Shown here: positions 1-11,181 of the stretch, piece by piece
Position numbering within the stretch: position 1 is the first letter of the stretch
Layout of the letters: every line of letters begins with the position of its first letter
Source of the DNA: Protaetia brevitarsis
Taxonomy: Eukaryota > Arthropoda > Insecta > Coleoptera > Scarabaeidae
Direction: 5' to 3'
DNA: 64,000 nucleotides
Assembly: GCA_004143645.1 (NCBI GenBank)
Contig: RXPK01000320.1
Span: 3,472,001 to 3,536,000, forward strand
Made by a program: the position numbers and the translations under genes
Notes under the pieces: model-generated
Told to the model about the DNA's origin: nothing
Databases searched by the model: none
What the model saw: the letters and a program-made list of their open reading frames with translations, nothing else

Positions 1-541
1 ATTAATCTCATCGCAATCGAAGCGGGAATATGCGGTTTTATTCACAGTCTAATGTCTTGCAAAAGTAGTAATATTAATTCAATGAATCATAAAAATACGA
101 AGAATAACACTTACCTTCAATAATTAATTACACAATATTGGCGCAAACTGACACTACTAATACAAACCGAAGCGCATGCGCGTTAATTACTTTGAGTTCG
201 TATTTTGAATTCTAAATAAAAATCCGACTGAATATCAAAGTCACCCCAGAGAATTAATTTCACCCCATTTTACGGTAATAAAAGTTATCGGGGTGCCTTC
301 AGTAGCATCGCGTCCATAACGAATGTTTATTGCGTATGTGTTTAGTAGACGTAGCTTTGCGTCTTCAATTTGGAACCTACAATATAGAGTATAGGTACAT
401 ACACCGCCTTTCCAAAACGAATTCTTAAAGCTTCTAACTTTCACAAATAATATTGCCCGGAATGCATACGAAGATCTAAGACAACACTTTGGTTTAATAT
501 CACTCAAAAAAAGAATAAAATAGCCCAAGACGCGGTGTAGT
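1..541. other. Unassigned AT-rich sequence
   Basis: No convincing gene. A 95-codon open frame lies on the minus strand at 241-528, but I recognise no domain in it. It could be part of the LINE whose 3' end begins near 542, or a chance frame. Confidence 0.4.
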
Positions 542-1072
542 TTGAACGGTTTCGTGGATATCCCAGCATTGTTGGATAAAGTTAGGTTTAATGTTCCAAG
601 TAGAAGGTTAAGAAGCAGTGACTTGTTTCTGCTGTGGTTTAGACGTACTAGTTATGCAGGCAACACGCCGTTTTGCCATATGATTATTGCTATGAATACT
701 TACGCTTCTGACATTGATATTTCAATATTATCTTACAGAACTTTAAAAAACGACTCAAACTTGTATTGCGACAAAGAGTTTAGAGATTATTGCTGCTATA
801 CTGTTTCTGTAGTTTCTTAGATACAGTCTATCTCCTTCGCTCGTCTTCTTCTTCACTCTTTCTTTATTTCCTTTACCTATTTTTCTTAATATTTATCACA
901 GAATGTATATAGATATGCTCGCTTCTTTCTTAACTTGATTGTGTAACATGATAAACATGTTTAAGGTGGTTATACTTTCTTCATATGAATTAAGTCGTGT
1001 GTATGTATATGCGTATGTGCATATATTAGTGGGTTTATGCCTGTAGTTGCCCCCAATAAATAAATAAATAAG
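542..1072 (+). pseudogene. Non-LTR retrotransposon, 3' end (RT C-terminal domain)
   Basis: The frame at 542-820 matches the C-terminal segment that follows the reverse transcriptase in Jockey/CR1-group LINEs: NGFVDIPALLDKVRFNVPSR, then an R-RSSDLF stretch and an RTSYAGN-P motif (family form R-NYG-NSP). The palm motifs are absent, so the copy is 5'-truncated or broken. After the stop there is a T-rich 3' UTR, and the fragment ends in a short (AATA)n tract at about 1055-1072, a typical LINE 3' tail. The neighbouring LINE at 1080-2045 lies in the opposite orientation. The family assignment rests on motif recall, and the clade could be Jockey or CR1. Confidence 0.7.
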
Positions 1073-1079
1073 TATAAAG

Positions 1080-2045
1080 ATGAGGGCTCTTCTGTATACA
1101 TATTCAACCAGCCAGCCTGACGAAGTTTATAAGAAATATGGTCGTATTTCCGCAATCCCAACATAAATCTTAAACAAGAATTTCGAACTTTTTGAATTTT
1201 AAATTCTGTATGAATAGAAGAATGGTACACAGACTTACAGTAGGTAAAATGAGATAGGACAAATGCATCACAAACTCTAGTTTCTGCTTTAATGTTTAAT
1301 ATTGATCTGTAAGGAAAGAGCTTTCTTAAGTTCAAATATACTTTTTTTGTAAAGTTATTAATTTGTAAATTGCATCTGAAACTATTGTCTAAAATCAAAC
1401 TAACGTTTTTTTTTGCGGTATTCATAAAAGCTATAGTTGTTTGGTTAGGACGAATGTATATGGAGTGTCGAATTTTATCACAAATAATGAAATGAGTTCC
1501 CTTTCCATTGACAATTTTTATGTGGATTCCAAATCGTTATTAAATTTTCGTTCAGCCGACTCCCAGTTAGCAGGTGCAAAAGATAAGTAGAGTTGAGTAC
1601 TAACGGCATATGTGTGTATATTGCAAAAACTTATTCCGTTTCTCTTTTCGATATATACGATATCGAAAAGAGAAACGGGCCTGTAGTAGATCCCTGTGCG
1701 ACCTCGCAATGCATAGTTAGAAGGTTAGACTTGGAGCAATCAAGATGGACACTTTGTTTACGATTAACAAGAGAGCTCTCCATTAGATCGACTATTCGAT
1801 CGTTGAAACCTAAAGACCTCAGAAGCGACAGAGTGTACTGTAGTCAACTGCATCAAAGGCCTTGCTAAAGTCCCCTAGCTGTCAGAATATCGTCTGTAAT
1901 ATTAAGCAGTGCAGTTTCACAACTATATCACTTCCGAAATCCAGGCTGAGTCTTAGGTAGATTTGAGTAATTACTCAAAAGGCTGTAATTTGTTCATAAA
2001 GGTTTTTTTTTTCCAAAATTTAGACATTACAGGGATCAAAGCTAT
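1080..2045 (-). pseudogene. Non-LTR retrotransposon reverse transcriptase, degraded
   Basis: Reading leftward from about 2045, successive frames give the RT motifs in order: a SNLPKTQPGFRK block followed by YSCETALLNITDDIL, then GDFSKAFDAVDYSTL (motif A), LLRSLGFNDRIVDLM, CEVAQGSTTG (motif B), a ruined catalytic box YAVSTQLYLSF (family form YADDTQLY), and the thumb/C-terminal part VLSHFTYCKSVYHSSI and LRKYDHISYKLRQAGWLNM. At least two frameshifts and stops separate the blocks, and the second and third catalytic aspartates are lost. The arrangement fits CR1/Jockey-group LINEs. The fragment is inactive. Confidence 0.85.
1636..1678. repeat. Perfect 19-bp palindrome inside the LINE fragment
   Basis: Arms 1636-1654 and 1660-1678 are exact reverse complements around the 5-base loop atacg. 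The palindrome sits between the QGSTTG motif and the degraded YADD box, where other LINEs have ordinary coding sequence. It therefore probably arose by a local inverted-template (snap-back) mutation after insertion. Confidence 0.85.
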
Positions 2046-2662
2046 TGTGCGGTGTTCATGGTGCAAACAAAATCTGTGTTTTAAACACTTTTACACAGAC
2101 TATCACTACTGTAATACTTACATAGCTTAATTACTGTATGTATATTAATCTTGTTCGCTATTGCAATACATATATACCAATAATCGCATTACAGTATGTC
2201 ATGTATTTAAACATTTATAAGCATTATAATGTTTTTCTAATTCTGTTCTATTATTTCCGAAATCGTTACAAACACATTAGTTATATTTATGCTCCATTGA
2301 ATACTTACATTGTACACCTACATTGCACGAAAAACTTGAAATAAATTAAAAAATATATATGTATGTATTATTTAATCCTTCGTTCTGTGTAGCAAATTTG
2401 TTCATATATACCCACTAAAGGATTATGGTATTCTAAGAATGAATAACATTTTATTAAGGAAATATATAAAACGCAGTCGCTAACTGCAGTTGATAAAACG
2501 ATTTATATTGCTACCACCGATAAAAGTTTCGTATAGTATATATTATAAGTTAATAGGCATAGAACGGTTTGACCATAGCTTGTCGAGTAGATACAATTCT
2601 AAATTAAGAAATATTTAAGTAAGGAGAGCAGCGGAGTAACGATAACAAATAATTGTTGTTAA
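2046..2662. other. Unassigned AT-rich sequence
   Basis: No domain, RNA gene or terminal repeat recognised. The only frame (68 codons on plus, 2138-2344) has low-complexity composition and is unlikely to be coding. Confidence 0.4.
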
Positions 2663-3155
2663 TGTACTATATTATTATTATTACAATTATTTTATTATTA
2701 ATCCTCAGATTTTTACCATTGTTTTCTATGTAAAAGCGATCTTTTTTTTTATGAATAATGAATAAACTTATTATTAAAAAAATGCGGGGGTATGGGTACC
2801 CGTCCCCGTTATTAGCTTTTTATGAAGATATCTACCTTGAGACCATGTATTATGCTGGAAATTATGTTAAGGATAAAAACTTATTTCTGTTATAGTTCAT
2901 TTGATTTATATCAATAGACGAGTTTATTAATTTTGAAGCTTTATTATTATCTTTCTATTTTTACAATTATTAATTTTCTAAACTTGTTATACATCATCGT
3001 ATTCTATGTAAAGTCGGCCTTCTTTTGATGAATAAGAAAAAGAAAAAATGTTTAAACGTTATTAACTTTTTGCGAATACGGACGACGCCACCCTTAGGGC
3101 CATGCAATATGCTGCAAATTATGTTAAGACGAAAATTTAATATCTGTTATAATTT
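2663..3155. repeat. Decayed tandem duplication, two units of about 230-250 bp
   Basis: Two head-to-tail units share a series of matching blocks: TTCTATGTAAA, then a T-rich ATGAATAA stretch, GTTATTA-CTTTTT, a CCATG-A-TATGCTG-AAATTATG block and TTAATATCTGTTATA-type endings. Unit 1 runs about 2663-2905 and unit 2 about 2935-3155. Divergence is considerable. No coding content is recognised. Confidence 0.6.
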
Positions 3156-3159
3156 AAGA

Positions 3160-4485
3160 AATATTTGCAAAAATTGAAAAATCGTCCAAACTTTGGAGGG
3201 GGCTGTACCCCAAAATCGTGCGGATACGCCGATAAAAAAAAATACGTGTCTCTTATTTTAAGGTACTCTTTCGATCTGTTAAGTTTCATCGAAATCGGAG
3301 GGGGACAGCCGCCGGTGTTCCCTTGTAAGTATAGAGCATTTCTATCGAAAACTTTCTTATTGGGGGCATAAACATTTGTTGACTACCACTTAAAGAAGTA
3401 TACGAACTTACTTAAAAACTGAAAAAGTAATAGTGATTTGTAATGGGGAAATAGATACAATTCAAGGTCGTTATTAAAATCAATTGAAAAAAAAATAATT
3501 GGCATATTTTAATTTGTTGTACGTTAGCGTTGAGTACACATATGATAACAATTACAAAAAAATTTTAGCAGATGTGTACCCAAAAACCTTTATTTCCCTC
3601 ATAAGGAAATGCATGCCAATAAACATTCGTACTGTACTATTCCTACGCACTGAATTTCGATGATGTACAACGCATGTACATTTAACACATGAAATCGCGG
3701 TACTAAATCAGTTCAAAGTGACTATTTATTAATGCAAACACGCTCGCTATTGTAGTAGACACGCAACTAAATTCTAATTATATTAAATTATTCTGGTATG
3801 ACCAGTCCATCAGTTCTGGCCGTTATGGTTTAAATTGTTCGGCAGTTTGCATATGCAAAACTAATTCTATTACCATTAGCATATTATTACTCTGAATAAA
3901 TTACGTGACATTGCGTGTCGCAAACAAGGATGAATGTATCGGCGTGTATGAATATGTTTAACTGTGCAACGAGAAAGGAAGAATGTAGAATACAGATTTT
4001 GGCGATATATGAATATATGTACAGTGGAATGGATAGGATTTTTTGTTGTTATTTAACTGTAAGCGGATTACAGAGTTCGTATTTAAATTTCTAACTAAAA
4101 CGTACCTATCACGAGAAAAAGGGAAACAAGAAACTGACGCTACGTTGGTTATCGGACGGAAATACTTCAACTCCAGAAATTAAAATTCAGCGAAACGTTA
4201 GGGATGTCAAGAATTGTTTCCCGGAAGGAAATTAAAAACGTCTTTCTGTTTGTTTTGTGACGGATATGTCGGACTACACTGTAGTTATCGTCTTGTTTGC
4301 GTCACTGAAACTGGCTGCAAGACAATAATCGTAATATGTTAAAAGTGAAACTGGGACGTGTACTTACCTGCGTTTAATGTTTACCCATGTATGCCTTTTA
4401 AGAAAAGTTTATTATTGAGGAGGAATTTTTTTCAATAAATAAATTAAAAAAAATATTTACAAGATATCATTCACACGCCTGACAA
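3160..4485. other. Intergenic, unassigned
   Basis: The segment at 3165-3340 has unusually even base composition and a run of open frame, but no recognised domain; it may be part of a dispersed repeat. The block at 3780-3960 is less AT-rich and contains paired motifs such as GCATATGCAAA. Nothing else can be supported. Confidence 0.35.
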
Positions 4486-4489
4486 AATG

Positions 4490-4705
4490 CAGTTAAATAA
4501 ATACAATTGGTGAATCTAAGATAGATTTTTTGAGGTATGTAATTGACAGTGAAGGATTACATACTTCTCCTGAAAAAATTAAAGCTATTGAGCAAGTTAA
4601 GGTACCCGCCAACATAAAAGAATTGAAAGCTTTTCTAGGCTTAGTGATTATTATGCGAAATTTATTCCAAATATTTCAACTAAATTACATCCATAAGATT
4701 TACAC
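4490..4705 (+). pseudogene. Ty3/gypsy reverse transcriptase fragment
   Basis: The frame gives YVIDSEGLHTSPEKIKAIEQ and then KVPANIKELKAFLGL, the RT region just C-terminal to the palm (family form FLGYVI-EGI-P-KV-AI...LR-FLGL-NYYRKFI). A one-base frameshift after LGL moves the continuation SDYYAKFIPNISTKLHP into the next frame. Both flanks lack LTRs or other pol domains, so this is a short relic. It is distinct from the LTR families described at 13001 and 42372, whose pol is absent from the window. Confidence 0.85.
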
Positions 4706-4792
4706 TATTCACAGCATAATAAAGGAATATCATCATCACAATCCGAATCCTCTATCCCTGTAATCCAATACTAGATCTAATATTTTTTTCTA

Positions 4793-5056
4793 TTATGCCT
4801 TTATTTTTTGAGATAATGTTTTCTTTAAAGGAATTGGAAGTTGATTAGGAATTTCTAGTGTTAATGACTTACCTTTTATTTTATCTTCTATTGCATCGAC
4901 AACTTTATTTAAAATATTTGTTAAGACTGGTCCTGCAGCTGCTGCTAATAGAGAAGCTAAAAAATTTACAAAACTACCATGTATTTCACCACGTTCAATA
5001 ATTTTTGACTCATCTTGTAAAATTATTGATGAATCCTTTTTAATTGTGATGGTCAT
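4793..5056 (-). CDS. Hypothetical 87-aa protein
   Basis: Intact frame with an ATG preceded by A/T-rich leader. The predicted protein has a charged N-terminus (MTITIKKDSS), a central amphipathic to hydrophobic stretch (FVNFLASLLAAAAG followed by PVLTNILNKVVDAI) and a basic C-terminus (TLSQKIKA). The hydrophobic segment is about 20-25 residues and could bind membrane. I do not recognise the family. Small proteins of this shape are known from virus-like DNA transposons (Polinton/Maverick type), but no other Polinton gene is nearby, so that is only a possibility. It has better-organised amino-acid content than chance frames in this AT-rich DNA. Confidence 0.4.
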   Translation of the reverse strand: MTITIKKDSSIILQDESKIIERGEIHGSFVNFLASLLAAAAGPVLTNILNKVVDAIEDKIKGKSLTLEIPNQLPIPLKKTLSQKIKA

Positions 5057-5639
5057 TTATATTGTTAAAATTACCTTCAAATTAAAAAAAAAATAAATAA
5101 ACATTTATTATATAATACCAAATTGCCAATTACGTAATTAACAACTAATTTTTTAATGACATGCATTTTCATCCACCGACCCTTCATCGCTTGAAGATTA
5201 TTTTATAATAAGCACTGATATAATAATTATTAATACATGTCTTTCTACTTCTCGTAAAAAGAATAATTTCTCTTGCTCATTGTGGAAAATTATTGTTATC
5301 TTTAACCGCTCTTTCGATATTGCAATTTCATTTGGTTTAGTTGACGTAATAGTTGTTAAACTTAGATACATGCAACAGAAATCCCCGCTGTATCATATTT
5401 CATTAATACAACCAAATTCGCGGCTCTATAATATACAACGCGGGCTTCCTTCAGGGAGGCGCGGTTAACACTGGCAGACAAATTATTAAAACTTAGAGTG
5501 TCCATCTTGATGTTGTAACTTTTACTGAGTTTATATTTTATATATCTTTGTCCATAATTTTTGTGAGTACAAAAACTGAGTGTTTTTATGGCAGACTAGT
5601 GAAATAAAGCGAAGAGAACAACCACTAGCAAAACGTTTA

Positions 5640-5843
5640 AGGCCTGTTTCAGACGAGGCGATTAGTTGATTCCACTAGTTGAGCGGACGGTTGTCAAGGA
5701 GCATACTGATATGAATCTTTCCACACGAAATCAACTTGTCTGCTTCGGCGGCTTCAGTAGGTCTTCTTCATTGACAATCAACTAATTGAGAGTAAACCAG
5801 GCAACTAGTTTGAATCAATCAAACCGCCTAACGTTATCTAAAA
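5640..5843. repeat. Possible degraded MITE
   Basis: The left part (aggcgattagttgattcc) and the reverse complement of the right part (aggcggtttgattgattc) resemble each other imperfectly, as do the adjoining actagttg motifs. TTAA flanks the left end. No exact terminal repeat or clean target duplication can be shown. Confidence 0.3.
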
Positions 5844-5895
5844 TAAAAACTAATAATAATTGTATATTCCCTATTTCGCAAATAACATTAAGAAA

Positions 5896-6072
5896 TTCGT
5901 AAATAATTTTGCAATTAAAAACCGCGAAAAACTACAGACGCGTTTCTCCCTCATTAGGGATCATCAGTGCAGCTCGGCGGTCCTCAATATGCGTAACATT
6001 CGTACAGAAGGTTGAGCGTTTCACTAAACGCGTCTGTAGATTGCGGTTTTTAATTGAAAAATTATTTACGAA
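5896..6072 (-). mobile_element. Foldback element with hammerhead-ribozyme-like core
   Basis: Arms of about 47-50 bp at 5896-5945 and 6026-6072 are near-perfect reverse complements (outer part TTCGTAAATAATTTT, inner part CTACAGACGCG). On the minus strand the right side of the loop reads CTGATGA (5967-5961), a 4-bp stem TCCC/GGGA with loop TAATGA (5960-5947), then GAAAC (5946-5942). This is the invariant order of a hammerhead ribozyme. The following CGCGTCTGTAG pairs perfectly over 11 bp with CTACAGACGCG upstream (6039-6029 on minus), as stem III would. A GUU/GUUU follows that strand where cleavage is expected. Stem I pairing is poor, so the element may be decayed. Confidence 0.55.
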
Positions 6073-6794
6073 CTCAATTGAATGATTAACGCGTGCCAAT
6101 TCACGCAGTTATAGTGGCTATCGTCGACATTTACAATTAGGTGTTCTGTTTGAACATATTTGTAGATGGAAATCGATAAATTTAGCAAAATTCTTCGCTA
6201 ACAAGGGTTTAAACATCTAAATACACTCACGCAATCATCTATACGTATCATTAAGAGAGACATTGTACAAAGTAATTAGTTTGCAAAGACTTTTTACAAT
6301 ACTGACTAATACACAAATATAGTGTTATGGTACATAAGAAAAAAGCCGTCAATCATATTAGATGTAATTATCATTTTGTGTACATACACACCTGTTTGTA
6401 AGTCCAGTATAATTTGGGTTAATTCGCATTAGTAGTCGTGGAAATTGAATATATAATTTATCGCCTGGTAACTGTACGATATGCTGGTATCCAAGGATTC
6501 GACTTTATTTCAAATCAGTAGAGATTCAATGTAGTTCGTATAAAATAAATGAGCTGGGTCCATGGAGACCGAGGTTGGTTGATAAAAAAAATCTTCTTTG
6601 AAAACTGTTTTTGTTTCTCATCAAGTTAAATGAATTAAATCATATTCCTGTGGTATGTTTGATATCGAAGAGAATCTTCTTTGTAAATCAATGTAATTAC
6701 CTTCGACCTAAAAATATACAGAAGAAACGTTAAAATTGTTCAACATTATAAAAAAAATTGCTGTTTTTAATATACCTTCGTACATTTTCTATAT
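6073..6794. other. Unassigned sequence
   Basis: No coding motif, RNA gene or paired terminal repeat recognised. Confidence 0.35.
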
Positions 6795-6999
6795 GGAATG
6801 GCTTAAGCCTGACTGGTAGTCGAGTGGCTTGCACGCTTGGCTATCAGTGCGGAGTCCGGGGTTCAAATCTCGCTTTGGTCAATTACGATAATCGGTTTCT
6901 TTTCGGGGTCGTAATGTTGTTTAGGAGGGAGATTTGGCTCTGCGGATGCCTGACAAGCTAAATAATATAGCTTAGGTTACTACCCCTTAAAAAAAAAGA
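6795..6999 (+). mobile_element. tRNA-derived SINE
   Basis: The head looks like a tRNA gene. TAGTCGAGTGG near 6812 fits the pol III A box (TRGYNNARNGG), and GGGGTTCAAATCTC near 6858 fits the B box (GGTTCRANNCC), about 45 bp apart, close to tRNA spacing. The sequence then departs from tRNA into an unrelated body of about 120 bp and ends in an A-rich run at 6988-6999. No flanking direct repeat is obvious. Composition and architecture are those of an arthropod SINE rather than a functional tRNA, because the 3' acceptor half does not pair with the 5' end. Confidence 0.65.
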
Positions 7000-9900
7000 A
7001 ATCATACATGTCTCTTCGAATACCGTACGCGCTACTCTAAATGTGAACACCCGAATATTCCCGAAACAAGCCGCTCTTATGTTGTTGTATGAGCGTATTT
7101 GTCGTAGTGTCTACCTATCTAGTTAGAAATAAAAAAATAATCGCATATCCAACATTCGAACTAGTCACTAATAAATTATTTGTCTTTTGTTTTTTCAAAT
7201 AATACTTGAATACCTACTTCTGCTAGTAATTGCTCCTGATATTTTCAGTAAACGTCAGCATAATGATTCGTGTGTGTTTGAAATTGCTTTTTAATGAAAA
7301 CAAAAGGGTTTCGAAAATGGAAATTAAGTTTCAAATATTAGTCCCAGCCAAACAAGTGCTTAAATAAAAACGTACAAACAAACCACGACATAACTAATTA
7401 TAGCAAAAGCATACCAATAAGTAGATGTAATAAATCATTATTTAATTTAATCATTATATAATTTTATTCATGCCATTGCATGAATAGGTCCGCCTAACGG
7501 TAACCTATCTCCTTGTGCAGTTCCTATTTGACTACTGCTTATTCACGTACTCGAGTAATAGATATTACGTCCACACTCCCGATTTTTGCGATGCCGGTAA
7601 TTCACGATGTATCTGAATGGGGTTGGTTCGGTTTTAGCTGTATAATTATATACTTTGGATGCTATGAAGGAGATTTTTCCCTGGATTTTTTTTAATATCG
7701 GTGTTATTTTCCTGATGGGGAACTTTTCTGCAACATCTCTGGATTGTCACTGCGAGGAAACTCCATTCCGAGGTAAATTAATGATAAAAATTGAAGAAAA
7801 TAAATATATTTTTGTTTCATAATTTGGTGGCGATTCAGAAAATTAATTTTTTTTGTGTAGTTTTTAAGATGTGAATGAGCAAAAATAGTGTGTCAAAATA
7901 AATAAATGTGTTAAAATAATAATAAAAATTGAAGTAGTAAAATTTAGGGGTGACGACGTTTCACACTCAACTGTGTAGCGGTGACTAACTAACCTATGTT
8001 GCTTGTACGTTAAAATAAATATCTGTTAGGAACCAAAGGATATCTTTAATTTTCTGTAATAATTCGCTCACGAATTGTAAAAATACGATTATCGAAATTT
8101 ATATTTCTAACGATGTCAAAACTGGTTTTTGAAACCAATTTCAAAATCGGTTCTTAGAATCGATTATGATTTTTGTTTTGAACGTGATGAATAATCAAAA
8201 TATGTTTCGAAAACCGTAGTCACGACCAGCAGTTTGGACATCGAGTAATACCTCAGAATGTATATTTAATCCGAAGAAATGAGAAAATGCAAATATTGCT
8301 GGACTTATACGGAGAATTAAAAGAGTATACAATACAAGCTATCTCGCATTATTTTATTCGAACATTAGAAGCTTAAAGTATACTTAGTTGGACCAAAACA
8401 AACTTAATTTAATGCACATTCAATCATCTATAAGTGTTTGATTATTCCTAAAGCAGATAATGTAACTACTATACACAGCACATAACAATGCACAGGCATA
8501 AATGAAAACTAGCGAAGAAAAACAATATGAATAATTACACAGCGTAAGAGCGAATCTGTGTTGTGCCACTATCTTCCATACCATTTGAGGTAGAACAAGC
8601 CTATTTAAACTAGTTTGGGGTTACAATAGTCCCCGCATTTACGAAGGATACGTCCAAAGCTTTAGCAAAGATATCCGAAACTCTAATTAGGGGACGGAGA
8701 AGTTGCATAACAAACATCTACGGCTAAAGGATATTTCTGTTTAACTACCACATTTCTACCACAGCTCCCTTTTTATATAATATTGTATTGCTATGTATGT
8801 ATACAATATTAAAAATATTTCAATATTAGTTTTATTATTAGGCGTATGCATATGCAATGAACCTCTTTTGCAGAACACGTTGGCTTTGATCTACACGCGT
8901 ACGTGAGCAAGAAGCAAAAAATCCTCATTAATTGAAATATTTGTCCGTTTCTCAAACAAAGTATTAATAGCAATTAAATTTAATCTAATTTAATTAAATA
9001 TTATAATCGATTTAACTGCCGAATCGAACACACTAGGACCTGATAACAAAGAGTGTTAGATGCGTGCCTCGTTGTCCTTAAGTCACCAGAATGCCGTTGA
9101 ACATGCCAATTTGTGTTAGTGAGCTATTCTCAAAAAAGTGAATTTACGTTTAGTTCGTAATTATTTGTGCTTCATTTTTAATACGTAACTTTGTCACAAA
9201 ATTAAAGCGTTTCAAAATAGCACGTATGTGTTTAGAAACACAATTTATTGGGCTTTCACCTGATTAATTACACGGAGATTGACTTCAATGATTCATTAAA
9301 AAAAAACGGAACTTTAAAAACTACCAAGGGATTACCAGGTTTTTTTTCTGTTTTGATTTTACGATGATGTGGACATATAAATGTAACACTGATAGGGGTC
9401 AACAGTCACAAGAAAGCATGAAAAATGCTACCAGGACCGTTCTGGGAGGCTGGGATTTTTTTTTTAATTAAGGCACACGATTGTTTAATAAAATACCTCC
9501 CAACATACACACGTTTCCAATATGTTTAATGAATTTAAATATGAAATAATCTATAATGTAGAAATAAAATTATTAACATATCTTGTAAGACATTACTGTA
9601 CGTATAAGTAGTGGTACTACTTTTGAGGTTGGTGAAATGTATTATGAAACAAATCCGCCTTTTTGTGTTTCATCTGAAGATATAACACTGTAAGAATTCG
9701 AAATTCCATCCTGTATAATGCGAGAATTTAAATTCATTTTCTTAATACGTAGTTGATAGGTACCGTAGCATTTGCTGAGTAGCGTCTGCCTAACAGGAAA
9801 CAAAAGTCTATTTTCGATTAAAGACTCGCGTAATTAAAATAATATGGTATTACTTTGTATGTTATCTGCCCTCTTTGTTTATTATATGTTACATTTGCCG

Positions 9901-10010
9901 TTCAGCAATTCCCACGGTCCTCTCAAGTAGGACATCTGAAAGTCAGAAAAATAACGCCTTCGGTCATACTTGCGCCCTCCTGTAAAGAGAAGCGAAACTA
10001 GTTATCGGTG
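7000..10010. other. Long stretch without recognisable features
   Basis: Three kilobases of AT-rich sequence with only short chance frames. Weak hints are clusters of GGTT-like direct and inverted motifs around 8100-8170 and a short GC-richer block at 9900-10010 leading into the candidate promoter. No transposon ends, RNA genes or protein domains are supported. Confidence 0.4.
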
Positions 10011-10015
10011 CGAAT

Positions 10016-10041
10016 TGACGTCACAATCAAAGTTTATAAAA
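10016..10041 (+). promoter_or_regulatory. Candidate core promoter (CRE plus TATA box)
   Basis: TGACGTCA, a perfect palindromic CRE/ATF site, lies at 10016-10023. A TATA box TATAAAA follows at 10035-10041, which would place transcription start near 10065-10075. It could drive the possible exon that follows, or be the promoter of an unrecognised LTR. Chance occurrence of each motif alone is possible; the spacing is what makes the pair interesting. Confidence 0.4.
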
Positions 10042-10064
10042 ACCCTTAACATTGCGGTTTACAA

Positions 10065-10359
10065 TTAATTAGTTCGCGGTCCTTCAATTTAGCTTCAGGA
10101 ACAAGCACACGTCTCCTTCGTCGAGTGTTTCTAATTCTTAAAATTAAAACTTCTCATCTTAAAATTTTGCATTTAAAATTAAGCCAGAAAAAATCGAGAA
10201 CAGGAAGCAAAAGCTTTCCTCGAGAGGTGATTAGTGATTTTATACTAAAACCGTTTAAAATCCCCCTTTTATTTTGCTTAAATTTTTGTGGGTGTTGTGT
10301 AAAGTTTTGTGCCTTAAAATTTGGATTACGAGAAGAATTATTTTTTCCCACATCGGCTG
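10065..10359 (+). other. Possible non-coding first exon or retroelement leader
   Basis: The segment downstream of the TATA box ends at a good splice-donor match, GGCTG|GTAAGATG, with the GT at 10360-10361. The interval has no long ATG-initiated frame, so it would be a 5' UTR exon. No acceptor or coding partner can be identified in the window. An alternative is an LTR retrotransposon R-U5/leader. Confidence 0.25.
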
Positions 10360-10754
10360 GTAAGATGTTCAAAATTTCTGCTTAAAACTAACCAATGCAA
10401 TTACGTGAAAACCGTAACTCGTTCGCTCTCTCTCTCTCCCTTAATGAAAATTTGTAAGGAAAATTTACCTGAGCTTATGTTAATCAACAGTATAAAATTT
10501 TAAAATATTCAACAATACAAAATTTGTGTTTTGTTTCCTTTTGTTCACTTGTTATTTTATTTAATTGTGTAGTTTGTTAGATTATTTCCAATATCTCAAA
10601 TATTCAATATATAATTGTTAAAAAATATAAGTCGTTCTATTATTTCGCCATTTAAAAGAAGTTCAGTTGAACCCTTAGTAAAGACCCGGAGAGGAAGACA
10701 ATTTTGTAAGAGAAAGCCGACGAGAAGGGAAAATCAGCAATCTTTAGGCTAACT

Positions 10755-10992
10755 AACGGCCCTGCTTCGACTGACGGTGGAAAACACAGTTGGGAAACAT
10801 CTTTGGCTAAAATTACTAAAACCATTCGCTACCGAACAAAAAGTTTGTTTCCCAGCAGTGGCTCGCCGGTCAAAAGAGCAGGAGGGGTTGTCTGCGAGAC
10901 GGAATTTGGCTTGTCTTATTTGAATTTGGGCTGGCCATCCCCAAAAGTTTCCAGACAAGAAAACCCGTTCCGGGTTTTCTTGTCCGGGGATG
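10755..10992. repeat. Dispersed repeat, copy 1, ending in a palindrome
   Basis: Positions about 10767-10967 match 14602-14808 closely in the same orientation (shared words CTGACGGTGG, AACATCTTTGGCTAAAATT, CCATTCGCTACCGAACAAA). Copy 1 ends in a perfect 14-bp palindrome (GACAAGAAAACCCG at 10954-10967 and its complement at 10971-10984), which copy 2 lacks. Both strands stay open, but I recognise no protein family. Confidence 0.75.
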
Positions 10993-11181
10993 TGTTAAAA
11001 TAGGAAAAGTAATGATAATTGAAAGCCCTAAAGATTGTCGATGAGTTATAATTTTGGAGATCTATTTTAATGTGTTTTGTCGTACTTGTTTTGTAAAAAT
11101 ATAAAAAAAAAAATTTTAAGCGGTAAATGGTTAAAAACCATACTTTTTCGTATTTTAATTCGCGTTTCGTTTTAAGCGTAA

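Noticed and set aside
6800..6875. Functional tRNA gene
   Set aside because: A and B boxes are present but the acceptor halves do not pair, and the sequence continues into a SINE-like body with an A tail.
10749..10958. Conserved protein shared by the minus frames at 10749-10958 and 14520-14768
   Set aside because: The similarity is explained by the nucleotide repeat. Both strands are open and no family motif is recognisable.
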